Assembly (NCBI GenBank): GCA_021401465.1
Contig: JADDMT010000164.1
Coordinates: forward strand, 1 to 53,311
DNA length: 53,311 nucleotides
Reading direction: 5' to 3'
From: Teratosphaeria epicoccoides
Lineage: Eukaryota; Ascomycota; Dothideomycetes; Mycosphaerellales; Teratosphaeriaceae
Of the stretch, positions 22,952 to 32,435 are shown piece by piece (the first letter of the stretch is position 1; every line of letters starts with the position of its first letter). Under the pieces are notes generated by a model that did no database searches, was not told where the DNA came from, and saw only the letters and a list, made by a program, of their open reading frames with translations. The translations under genes and the position numbers were made by a program.

Positions 22952-23273
22952 GGTGGGTGAAGAGCTATTGGGAAGGGAAGAGGATGCAACCCTCGATCGA
23001 GCGAGCAAACGACATGCCTATACGTCTCTCGTGGTTGACTACGATCGACACCCTGTGCGGCTGCCATCGTGAGCCAATTGGTCGTGGATCTGATCTGCTT
23101 CGAATACGTGTAGTATCGCGGCGCAAGCTCGGTGGGAAGACCGGGAAACTCACAGGTCAAGAGGATGACACATGTATATGTCCCTGCGCAAAGAGCAGTG
23201 TATTATATAAGATATTTCGACATAAACGACAACTCCAATGTGTCTCAGCATATTACGGCTTCAACTGTCCAAG
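22952..23273. promoter_or_regulatory. bidirectional promoter of the oxygenase pair
   Basis: 322 bp shared by two head-to-head genes. It holds a palindromic CCAATTGG (23074-23081), which gives a CCAAT box on both strands, the 12-mer ATACGTGTAGTA (23104-23115), and TATATAAG (23204-23211) about 65 bp before the dioxygenase ATG. Confidence 0.55.
23104..23115 (+). promoter_or_regulatory. shared 12-mer ATACGTGTAGTA, copy 2
   Basis: Identical to 20083-20094. It lies 26 bp from the CCAATTGG palindrome, between the two divergent starts. Confidence 0.4.
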
Positions 23274-24020
23274 ATGCAGCTGACACAGCAAGAAATCGAT
23301 CACTTCCACAAGCAAGGCTTCCTTGTTCTACGAGCCAACGCACATAAGCTCGTTGACCCGACGGCTCTACAACAGTGGACTGCTGAAGTTCGTGATCTGC
23401 CTCGTGAGCAGGGCAAATGAATGCCGTACGACGAGGTCACGGCTTCGGGCGAGCGTCAGATCATGCGCACTGAGAACTTTGCGGACTTCCATCAAGGCTT
23501 CTCGGGGCTCCTCCATGGACCTGGCCTAGCCAAGATCTTGAAACAAGTCACTCGTGACGATATGTTGCTATTCAAGGATAAGATTAGTAGGCATACCGCA
23601 TTTCTCGTCCAAGGCGCAGGCATTGACCTACGTCGATAGACTAGAAGTTCCCAGGAGGCAACGGCTTCCAAGCTCACCTCGATGCGCCAGCCTGCGACCA
23701 TATCGGACAGATCGAGCACACAACTGCGAACCTCGCCGTCGGTGCTGCTACTCCAGCCAACGTCGTTGGTGCTCATAGGCTCGTCAGTCTTCTATTTTCG
23801 GACGAGGCATATTGACCCAATGGTCTGTTCAAGTTCACGTATGTATATTGCAATGGCGACGATGAACGGAAGGGGCCAACATTGTGCGACTTCGTCCGGC
23901 TTGGCGCGTAGTTCTACTTGTACAGGGACAGGTGCAACGGGACCTGCGTCCTGCGCAGTCGTGACGCTGAGCATCTGCAGGGCAGTATGGTCAGCCTGGC
24001 GTACGGACGCGGCATGCTGT
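23274..24020 (+). pseudogene. PhyH-family 2-oxoglutarate dioxygenase, PhnY/TmpA-like, decayed
   Basis: Relic of an Fe(II)/2-oxoglutarate dioxygenase that, in bacteria, hydroxylates 2-aminoethylphosphonates for PhnZ/TmpB. ATG 23274 begins MQLTQQEIDHFHKQGFLV. Codon 49 is TGA in a GK*MPYDEV context, where Trp is expected. MRTENFADFHQGF and LLFKDKI are the group's marks. An intron at 23587-23639 leads to N*KFPGGNGF, with TAG where Tyr is expected (codon 106). The iron motif HLD is kept (117-119), then AYDHI reads ACDHI. After TPAN about four codons are missing before VVGAH, and beyond ~23,780 only scattered likeness remains, ending near AYGRGML (~24,000). At least two stops and a deletion, so no full product is expected. 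Sequence errors cannot explain all of it. Confidence 0.75.
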
Positions 24021-24509
24021 TGACCTGCCTGTAGCTATTGGGAGTCTCCGGCGGTGAGTGCTACAGAGGTGAGATCTACAGGTGGTTTTGAAAGACAGAC
24101 GACGCCTACGGGTGAGCGGACTGGTGGAAAGATCTCCGCTGACATAGATCAGGCTAGCCAGGTCAAATCGTGCCCTGAAAGAATATATATGTGCCAATGT
24201 AGAATGCCTGAGGGTGTGTCGCCATGTTGGTGAACCTATTATTTCCGTCATTCTTCGGTCCACTATGGTCCAGTCCAACCCCGCTCAACTATAGCTCGGC
24301 TTTACCAGCACTGAAGTCCAATGTATGCTGACGTCTTCAAAACTGCCGTACCGCATTCTTTCATAATGCATTTATGTCGCTCTTCGCATCACTTCCCAGG
24401 AGGAAAACATTGTACCGTTAGCATTTGGCACCGCACCGTGATCACAGTGGCTCGACCAAACAAGAGACAGAGAACAAGTACCAGAGGAATTCGCACATCA
24501 ACGTCCAAG
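24021..24509. other. promoter of the aldehyde dehydrogenase
   Basis: About 490 bp, AT-richer than its surroundings. No copy of the shared 12-mer or its core was found by eye. Confidence 0.5.
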
Positions 24510-26064
24510 ATGGCACAGAACATCCCGTTCAAGGTCAGTCAACCGAGCAGAGATATCGTTCCGTCTGAGTTTTGACGCGGCGCAGACCAAGAACCCAGAC
24601 ATCTTCAAGGACCAGGCGCTCGTCGGCGGGAAATGGGTAGAGTCCAAGTCCGGCAAGCGCTTCGATGTGATCGACCCGGGCAACGGCAAAGTCTGGGCAA
24701 CGGCTCCAGACTGCACGCCCGAGGACACCGACGCCGCCGTGAAGGCCGCCCACGACGTCTTCTTGACTTTCCGCAAGACAAACCCACGCCAGCGAGCCCA
24801 GTGGATGCTCAAGTGGGACCAATTGATCAGGGAGAACCGAGACGACATTGCCCAGATCGTGACCTACGAGACCGGCAAGCCGCTGTCCGAGTCGCAGGGA
24901 GAGCTCGACTATGCTTTGGGCTTCACGTGGTGGTTCGCCGGTGAGGCAGAGCGTGTACAGGGGACGATCCAGGTGCCGGCGGCTCCCCACAGGCGAGTGT
25001 TCACGGTCAAGCAGCCCATCGGTGTGGCGGTTGCGTTGGTTCCTTGGAACTTTCCCATAGCCATGATTTTGCGCAAGGCTGGTGCCGCGCTGGCTGCTGG
25101 CTGCACGATGATTGTCAAGCCGTCGCCAGAGACACCTTTCTCTGTCTTGACGCTTGCACACCTGGCCGAGCAGGCTGGCTTCCCCAAGGGTGCCTTTTCG
25201 GTTCTCCCGACCTCGCTTGACAATACGCCTTCTCTGTCTGAAGCGCTGTGCCGACATCCGTTGGTGAAGAAGGTTACATTTACCGGCTCTACTCGCGTCG
25301 GCAAGCTCGTCGCCAAGATTTGCGCCGACGGCCTCAAGAAGGTCACCCTGGAGCTGGGCGGCAACTGCCCATTCATTGTGTTCGACGATGCTGATCTCGA
25401 CCAAGCAGCCACGCAGCTGCTGGCCCTCAAGTGGCGCCATGCCGGTCAGGCTTGTATCACCGCGAACCGCGTCTTCGTGCAGAAGGGCGTATATGACAAG
25501 TTCGCTCAAATCCTCAGGGAGAAGACCGAAGCGCTGAAGATTGGCCACGGAGCCAAGGAGGGTGTTACCTTGGGCCCCGTCACGACCGAGCGGTCCCTGG
25601 ACAAGGCTGAGCAGCAGGTGGCGGATGCGCAGAAGCACGGTGGCAAGATCATAACAGGCGGCAAGAAGCTGCACGGTACTGAGGGCTACGACGGTTACTT
25701 CTTCCAGCCAACGCTGATCACTGGCGCCCACGGCGAGATGTTGATCTCCCGCGAGGAGACGTTCGCGCCCATTATGGCTCTGTTTGAGTTCGACACTGAG
25801 GACGAGGTCGTCGCGCGGGCGAATGACACGTCCATGGGTCTGGCCTCGTACTTCTTCACCAAGAACATTGATCGAACATGGCGATTGCTGGAGAATTTGG
25901 AGGCTGGTATGATCGGCATGAACACGGGTAACCAGTCAGCCGCGGAGTCGCCGTTTGGTGGCATCAAGGAGTCTGGGTACGGCAAGGAGTCTGGCAAGGA
26001 CGTTGCTATTGCTGAGTATATGATCACCAAGACTGGTACTCTGACGCTCAGCGATCATTACTAG
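24510..26064 (+). CDS. succinate-semialdehyde dehydrogenase-type aldehyde dehydrogenase
   Basis: NAD(P)-dependent aldehyde dehydrogenase, 500 aa. Exon 1 is only eight codons (24510-24533), a 52-bp intron follows, and exon 2 is 24586-26064. The general base E264 lies in TLELGGNCP and the catalytic C298 in GQACITANRV (34 apart, the family spacing). The nucleotide-binding VPWNFPIAM and the FTGST motif are present, and GGIKESGYGKESG ends the fold. The overall pattern is closest to fungal UGA2-type succinate-semialdehyde dehydrogenase (GABA shunt). Next to a phosphonate-type pair it might instead oxidise a phosphonate-derived aldehyde, but nothing in the sequence shows that. It lies 111 bp from the ankyrin-CorA gene, tail to tail. 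No damage is seen. Confidence 0.93.
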
Positions 26065-26175
26065 TCGCACAGCCGAAGAAGAGCGATGACAGGTAGCAGC
26101 CTGTTGCAGCATCGCATCAGAATGTACATGGTTCGCGGAGACGTCTCCTGAAGGCATCATTGACATTTCACCTCC

Positions 26176-29100
26176 TCACCCTGCAGCAGATGTCTTCCAA
26201 GACCTGGCTCGATACGTGCGCAGCCCAAGTGCCTCTTCATCAATTCTCTGATCATACCTGCGATTCTCCAGGTCGGCTCTCCCTGCTGCTGTGAGAGGTC
26301 GTGCCAGATCTGGAGCACCGCGCTCCGTCCTGGCTTCACTCCAGGTCTTTTGCAGGACCTCTTTTATATGACGCGACACTTTGCTGAGACTCGCCATTGA
26401 CAGCGCCGCAATGACACAAATCACGGCCACAGACAGTCCAATGCCAAACACGTATTTCGACACGTATGTCAGAGACATCTCCTGGCTGTCATTGACGTGC
26501 GGGAACTCTTGGATGTTGATCGCGAAGAATGCTGCGATGAATGACAGCGGTAGGAAAATCACCGTCACAATGGTGAACACCATCAGCGTCTGGCCCTGTC
26601 TCGCAGTCTCAGCTGCTTGCACCGCGGTCGCCGTTGCCTGGTACCTCGCGTAGCTGGCTTCAACAGCATTGGCGTGCTTTTGCTTCAGATCTAGCAGATC
26701 CCGCAGGGAACTGTAGATGCGTTCAGCCTGCTTGTCCATACGGCCAATCTCATCGATAGAGTGCCGAATAGTCCGCATGCGCTGAGTGATCCTCTTGTCG
26801 ATTTTGTTCTTTTGGCCCTCCTTCTGCTCGTCCTCTCCAAATATGGTATCGATTGCCTCCTTTACTTGTGGCATTACCTGCTTTTGTTGCTCAAATACGA
26901 TCCTCAACATGTCCAGTTCATCGCGGATGTCCTTGACGTGCTTCACTAATTGCGTCTCTTCGCCAATGTCGAGCAAGGTCTGGATGGCGTTGCGCTCCTC
27001 TTCTGGAGCCTCCTCCAGCGTAGCAGTTGGCGTTCGGTATATCCGCTGGAGCAGCTGAGAGACTTCTGTGCTCGCAGCCTCGAAATTCTTAAAAAGTTGG
27101 GTCTCATCGTCCAAGGTCTTGCCTATGGAAGACTCAAACATGTCCAAGAAACGGGATCCGTCCGGACGCACGTTGCTACCGTCGAATGTGCCAAAACAGC
27201 GCGCAGTAATCAATATTGCGAGCTCATGAACGCATCCAATACGGTCGTAGGACAGATTGATCTCCTCCACGATAGTTTCTAACACATTGAGCGGATCTGC
27301 GGGCGGCTGTCTCCATCTTTGTGGGAAACTAGTGACTATTAGATCATCACCCAAGATCCACATCCATAGCTGATCAACCATGAGTACTTTGAGCTTGTTG
27401 TCGGGGTCCACATGTTTACCAAGCCGGCGTCGCTCGTCCAACAAGCTCTTTTCGTACTTGGTGATGATCTGGTCATTGTCACGAGCTTCCGTATCGATAT
27501 TTCTGAAGAAGGATTGGTCAAGGGTCCGCCTGAAATGCACGTTCGAAGCTGCATTGTCGCTGTGACTGAAATGTGCTTTGACGAGCAGCTCGTCTGGCGC
27601 GTCAGGTAGGATTTGAGCATATGCTATGGGGGCTTGAGGGCCGTTCGTTGCATGCAATCCTGCTCGCTTTATCTCCTCTTGCATACGGCGGCGCTCTTCG
27701 TCTGTTTCAAAATGCAGATACGGCGCGAAGAGGAATGCATTGTGAGCTGACTTTGCGTCATATGCGTCTGTTGCACTGCCGCTTAGTGCAGTCAGCATCC
27801 GAGCATCGCGCGGCAGCCGCAAAGAATTGCTGTTGACCGAACCTATCGTAACGTAGCCGGTGTCACTGCGCTGTGGAGGCTGTAATCGAGGTGCTCCCAG
27901 CTTTGCTGGTCTTTCTTGTGCATCAAACGGAGAGTCTGGTCGTTTCGGAGATTGCGATCTCGTTGGAGGATTGCTTGGAGTGATAGCACGTACAGACCGT
28001 CGCACTGTGTGACACATAGGCCGCATATAGCTGGAGTGAACCTTTTCTCCGCGATGCTGATATTTGAATGACTGCGCCAAGGCCCTTGATCCGTCAGTGT
28101 CTGCTTCGCCATGCATACACTCCTCAACGAAGCGCTTTTTGAGGAGTTCCTGGCACCAATTGACATGGTTCACGGGTAAATGGATCCACCGAAATCTCGT
28201 TGAGCTCCTGCCATCGCACATCGTGGTCTTGAAGTTCTTGCGGGCCGATTTTGTGGTAGGATCGCCATACAAGACATCGTACACGCTGAGCTTTTCGGCG
28301 ATATTGCCTCGATCGTAACTTGGGCCGAAGTTCACAACATTGGCCTGAAACTTCTCCGCAGCTTTCCTCGCGGCGTCAGATAAGCGGTGTGTATATGCAT
28401 CTTTCCAGGGTGCTAGGAGCTCAACGACCTTGTGATGATTTCCGGAGGCAGCGGCCAGTAGTGGAGTATTTCCCAGACTGTCTCTCGTCGCGGTGTCTAC
28501 TTGCGGCCTCCAGCTTAGGTACGATACAACTTCAGTACTGCCTCTCTCGCATGCGAGATGGAATGGGGTCATGCCGCTTTGCGTCGTGGCCGCCATATCT
28601 GCACCAGCGCTTAGTAGCTGCCCAACGATGTCGAGAGACCGAAGGACTGGGTCCTGGATTCGAGGAGTCGTTGCGGCAGTCACGATACACTTTGCAGGGT
28701 TCGAGTCTGGCGCAGTCAGGACAGCACCCTCAGGGGAGGGCTGCAGGCCTTTGCAAGCCATGTGGAGTGGCCTCCAGCCCGCTCGGGATGGTCTATTGAC
28801 ATCGGCTCCGTTCTTGAGCAGAACAGCCACCATGCCGTTCATGCCCTTCTCCACCGCTGAGTGCAATGGTGTTTTTAACCGGTGGTCAGTGTCGACAATG
28901 TTGACATCAAGACGGCGGTGTCGCAGCAACGAGTCTGTGAACAAATGACACCCGTTGATTGCTGCGTGATGTAAGCAGGTCAGACCGTGAATGTCTTTCG
29001 CCATGATGTCGTTGTTCTGACGATTGGTACTGAGTAGCAGATCCAGGATCTTCTCGCTGGCGTCGTCCCATGGGCGCTTGCTGTCGCCAGCCAAGTGGTG

Positions 29101-29916
29101 CCATACATTCCGTAATCGAACATCGCAACATCTCACATCGGCACTTTTGTCGATGAGCGCCTTGACCACAGATGCGTGGTTCCGCCACACGGCATTGATG
29201 AGGATTGTGCGTCCTTCCTCATCAGCCAGTGTCACGTCAGCTCCACGATCGATCAATTTCTCGGCCAGTGCTGGATGGTCGTAATGCTCGACAAGTGCGT
29301 TCATCAGCGCTGTATTATTTGAGCGATCTCTTGCATCTATGTTCGCGCCATGATCTAAGAGTAGGTCAACCAGTAAAGGGTCGCGAGTATGCATCAGCGG
29401 TGTCTTGCGGTCAGCGTCCGCGCTATTTGGATCTGCGCCATATCGCAGCAGTATTCTGATAATGTGCCAGTGTTCTCGCTTGGGAGTTGCATTGTTCCAG
29501 GATTGAACCGTCCGTAGCAATGCTGTGACCCTTTTATTGCTGAGAGCAAAATTCGGGTCCGCACCTTGCAGGAGAAGGCCCGAAACGATTTCCTTCGTGG
29601 CCTCATCGCAGGCAATAGCAAGCGCAATGCTGAGGACTTCCTTCCGAATGACATCTGCGGTCAGGTCACCGGGCCGCGCCAGACGTGCTGTGATTGCGTC
29701 GTTTATAGCGGCTTGGACGTCTTCTAAAGACCCGCTCCAGATCGCGTGCAAAATGCTCTTCGACTTCTTGGATGTCTTTCTTGGCGGCTGAGCGACTCTA
29801 TCCGTCCCAGTGCTCGCACATGCCGGTCCAGACATACTTGACCGTTGTTGGGTGCATATCTGTTGGTGTCTCTGGCACTGCACAGCTCGCCATTGGCCTG
29901 CTTTATTAGTAGGCAA
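26176..29916 (-). CDS. ankyrin-repeat protein with C-terminal CorA-like membrane domain
   Basis: 1246-aa ORF. Residues ~55-560 hold roughly twelve ankyrin repeats (LLLQGADPNF, LLRYGADPNS, KTPLHSAVEKGMNGMVAVLLKNGADVN and similar). The middle (~560-850) is basic and low-complexity with no clear fold. Residues ~850-1110 look like the CorA cytoplasmic helical region, ending in coiled coil with RTIRHSIDEIGRMDKQ. Two membrane helices follow: MVFTIVTVIFLPLSFIAAFFAIN (~1112-1134) and ~1151-1172. The CorA GMN motif is replaced by AIN, common in such fungal fusions, so Mg2+ transport is doubtful. The ATG at 29835 (residue 28) may be the real start. These fusions are common in Pezizomycotina and their role is unclear. 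Confidence 0.87.
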   Translation of the reverse strand: MPTNKAGQWRAVQCQRHQQICTQQRSSMSGPACASTGTDRVAQPPRKTSKKSKSILHAIWSGSLEDVQAAINDAITARLARPGDLTADVIRKEVLSIALAIACDEATKEIVSGLLLQGADPNFALSNKRVTALLRTVQSWNNATPKREHWHIIRILLRYGADPNSADADRKTPLMHTRDPLLVDLLLDHGANIDARDRSNNTALMNALVEHYDHPALAEKLIDRGADVTLADEEGRTILINAVWRNHASVVKALIDKSADVRCCDVRLRNVWHHLAGDSKRPWDDASEKILDLLLSTNRQNNDIMAKDIHGLTCLHHAAINGCHLFTDSLLRHRRLDVNIVDTDHRLKTPLHSAVEKGMNGMVAVLLKNGADVNRPSRAGWRPLHMACKGLQPSPEGAVLTAPDSNPAKCIVTAATTPRIQDPVLRSLDIVGQLLSAGADMAATTQSGMTPFHLACERGSTEVVSYLSWRPQVDTATRDSLGNTPLLAAASGNHHKVVELLAPWKDAYTHRLSDAARKAAEKFQANVVNFGPSYDRGNIAEKLSVYDVLYGDPTTKSARKNFKTTMCDGRSSTRFRWIHLPVNHVNWCQELLKKRFVEECMHGEADTDGSRALAQSFKYQHRGEKVHSSYMRPMCHTVRRSVRAITPSNPPTRSQSPKRPDSPFDAQERPAKLGAPRLQPPQRSDTGYVTIGSVNSNSLRLPRDARMLTALSGSATDAYDAKSAHNAFLFAPYLHFETDEERRRMQEEIKRAGLHATNGPQAPIAYAQILPDAPDELLVKAHFSHSDNAASNVHFRRTLDQSFFRNIDTEARDNDQIITKYEKSLLDERRRLGKHVDPDNKLKVLMVDQLWMWILGDDLIVTSFPQRWRQPPADPLNVLETIVEEINLSYDRIGCVHELAILITARCFGTFDGSNVRPDGSRFLDMFESSIGKTLDDETQLFKNFEAASTEVSQLLQRIYRTPTATLEEAPEEERNAIQTLLDIGEETQLVKHVKDIRDELDMLRIVFEQQKQVMPQVKEAIDTIFGEDEQKEGQKNKIDKRITQRMRTIRHSIDEIGRMDKQAERIYSSLRDLLDLKQKHANAVEASYARYQATATAVQAAETARQGQTLMVFTIVTVIFLPLSFIAAFFAINIQEFPHVNDSQEMSLTYVSKYVFGIGLSVAVICVIAALSMASLSKVSRHIKEVLQKTWSEARTERGAPDLARPLTAAGRADLENRRYDQRIDEEALGLRTYRARSWKTSAAG

Positions 29917-30388
29917 ATGCGGCTGAGGTAGGCTTCATGGTGGCACACCACCTCGCTAACAAGAGTCTTACCTGTTTTGGCTGATATGCAAGCCACAATC
30001 GGCCGCGTTGCAGTGAGCGCCCGGGGCATAACTCGAGGCCGCTCTCCATGTCTGTGCGCGCGGCTGTCATCTCACACAAGTACTGTGTATGAGACGTCGT
30101 CGAAGCTGACAAAGAGATCTCAGCTGCACATGGGAGCATTCCCTGACCTTAGAGCTTCAAGGCAGAGCAAATGTGAAGGAAGCGCACCAATGCCCACATT
30201 TATGAGAGACTAGTCTGAAAGAGTATGGCTTCGCGGGCCACGAGCCTAAGCGCCAAATTTCATGTGCCGCTCAAACGGTAGAGAGTCGTCTGCGGGTGTA
30301 TCTGGCCCGAGACGTTGACCACAGTGGGCTGTTCAATGTCCACTGTCCAGCACAACGGCATTATTCGTCGTTCGTCATAATCAAGTGA
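29917..30388. other. intergenic, no gene seen
   Basis: About 470 bp between two minus-strand genes. An upstream exon of the ankyrin-CorA gene is conceivable but not supported. Confidence 0.5.
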
Positions 30389-31531
30389 TCAGTCCAGCAT
30401 TTCGTCATCGCTGGTCTCGAGCATATTCAGCGTATGCTGTGGCAGCTCGCCACCAAGACCTTGAACCTTGCGAAAGGTACTCAGAGCCTTTTGCTTTTGA
30501 ACCCTTGCCAGGACCAGCGACTGCGAAGGCTCGTGGAATCCATGCTCACCGTTGTCACTGTCGCCCGTCTGCTCAATCGCGACGTAGAGATCTGCAAGCC
30601 ACAGTCCGACCATACCCCTCATCCTCAGCAAGGGCACGCTCGTATCGTAGGGCGGGCTTAGGAGCAGTTCATCCATCCTGGCAGCAATAGGGAGCGCTTC
30701 TTCAAGTTCTTCTCGGCTGAGAGTACGAGCAATGCTGTCATCTGAGCTGACTGAGGCCATACTGACGTCCTCGTCTTCGACGTTCGAGGATCGTGAAGAT
30801 CGTCGTGCGTCTTGCTGTCTGCGCTTGAAGCGGTCCTGCACCTCGTGCACCCAGACGTTGAACATTGCCGAGTAGATGATCAAGGCGTTCACCGGATGCT
30901 TGACGCGTGGTGTGTGCGGATACTGCAGAGTCAGTCTCTCGTAGTAATCTCTGGCCAATCTGCACCCATCCTCGTCATTCGTCCGCATCAGCAACTCCGC
31001 ACCGATGGTCCAATAGCCGTTCTGACGGACGTCCATGCCTAGTCCCGCAACCTCTGTTCGGAGAAGGATGCTCCAGGCTCGCTTTGCGCGATGCCAGTCG
31101 CCTCTCAGCATGCATGTGTGCAGTACGGTCGTGAGATTTTCGATGTGCCGTCGCTTGAAAGACTTGCTCTGACCGGGCTTTTGCAACGTCAACAGCGGCG
31201 GGTTGAGGTCTGCCAGCTCGTCTTCCACAGCCCTTTGCGGCTCATGGCTCTTCACGCCCGCATGCGGAAAGGGAGACGGCGGAAGAGGCGCTTGCCGTGA
31301 GTGACCAGCTACATGGTCGGGATCGGTTCGACTCAGCGAGGGCGTTCTGACAGCTTCCTCATCGTCTTCATCTGATGAGGCCGGCAGTCGCTGCTTGACC
31401 CGAATGCCATCTGACTCGCTGTCACTTCCATCCGCATCGGTCTCGTGCCTGCGTTTCCGCTGATCGCGCTTTTGCTTGCGCGTGAGAAAAGTTTGCCGAC
31501 TCTCGAGCTGTGGGTGCGCAGGTGCAAACAT
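30389..31531 (-). CDS. RNA polymerase I initiation factor RRN11-like
   Basis: 380 aa, single exon. The N-terminus (to ~125) is charged and disordered with KQKRDQRKRRHE (nuclear-localisation-like). From ~128 comes SFKRRHIENLTTVLHTCMLRGDWHRAKRAWSILLRTEV, a TPR-type helical repeat that resembles Rrn11, a core-factor subunit that brings Pol I to the rDNA promoter. More helical repeats follow (GAELLMRTND, DYYERLTLQYPHTP, NALIIYSAMFNVWVHEVQ) and an acidic C-terminus ends TSDDEMLD. The family call rests on the helical-repeat pattern and is moderate; another TPR protein is possible. It is divergent to the RING gene, with a ~900-bp gap. Confidence 0.68.
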   Translation of the reverse strand: MFAPAHPQLESRQTFLTRKQKRDQRKRRHETDADGSDSESDGIRVKQRLPASSDEDDEEAVRTPSLSRTDPDHVAGHSRQAPLPPSPFPHAGVKSHEPQRAVEDELADLNPPLLTLQKPGQSKSFKRRHIENLTTVLHTCMLRGDWHRAKRAWSILLRTEVAGLGMDVRQNGYWTIGAELLMRTNDEDGCRLARDYYERLTLQYPHTPRVKHPVNALIIYSAMFNVWVHEVQDRFKRRQQDARRSSRSSNVEDEDVSMASVSSDDSIARTLSREELEEALPIAARMDELLLSPPYDTSVPLLRMRGMVGLWLADLYVAIEQTGDSDNGEHGFHEPSQSLVLARVQKQKALSTFRKVQGLGGELPQHTLNMLETSDDEMLD

Positions 31532-32435
31532 GGCAGACGGTGGTCGATGTCAACGCCCAGCAATGTGTGGGAACGATCCGTGCGCTGATTCAAGAGTCTG
31601 TGCGATGTAGGTGCGATGGCGGTGCGGCGATGGAGGAGCCGACCAGACGCGGCTCACCGTCGGGTCCACCGTTTCCTGCGGCTTGACAGTTCCGGTTGTG
31701 ACAAGTCGCATCGTGTATGGTATGGATCCGGCGTTGCCACTTGGCGTGACCTGGACGCCAACGACGCCCGCGGTTGTGTGCACGTGGCGATCGGCTACAG
31801 AGTTCCTGGGAGGATCTCTAGTGCTCCTGATACCGTGTCACGGTGTCAGGAGTCGAGGTCAGGGAGGGTATGATTAATTCGAAGTGACATGGAAAAGTCA
31901 GTGCAGACTAATCCTGCTCCTTCCTAGTGCGGCGGGAGCAAACGCTTGCACGCGCCCAGGGCTGAGCAGCTGAGCTTACATGTCTCATGTATGGTGGATA
32001 TTGCATGTGTGCAAGTGGTAACTGCTTCCCCGTCTGTTACAGGGTGTTACCACCGAGCCGCCTTCCCGTCACATCTTGATCTGCTGCCACCACTGCTACC
32101 TTTACCCGTCCCGCGAGCCACCCGCCACCCGCCACCCGCCACCTGCCACCTGCCACATGCCACCGTCCACCCGCAACCTTTGCCTGACCAAGTTTCTTAC
32201 GTGCATTACCTTATCGACGCCGAACACACATTATTGACTCCCACACTTGGTCACCGCCCACATTATAGCGATAGCAGCACCGAGCCGGGATCTCGTCGTT
32301 CAATTCCCGCCGTTTCTTACCGGCATGGCATAAGAGCATGGAACCGCGCCCACGCAAATGGGCCACTGAGATAATTGATTACCACTCCCCTCCCACGGCC
32401 CAGGAGCCAAGAACACGCTGGACAGACAGGCAGAC
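31532..32435. promoter_or_regulatory. divergent intergenic region with CCACC-rich tract
   Basis: About 900 bp between two divergent genes. It holds a run of imperfect 7-bp repeats (32116-32170) and pyrimidine-rich sequence. No gene is accepted. Confidence 0.5.
32116..32170 (+). repeat. imperfect 7-bp tandem repeat (CGCCACC-like)
   Basis: Seven or so units that vary between CGCCACC, TGCCACC and TGCCACA. A promoter-proximal microsatellite. Confidence 0.7.

Noticed and set aside
26065..26175. Operon-like link between the aldehyde dehydrogenase and the ankyrin-CorA gene
   Set aside because: They are convergent and only close by gene density; no functional tie is visible.
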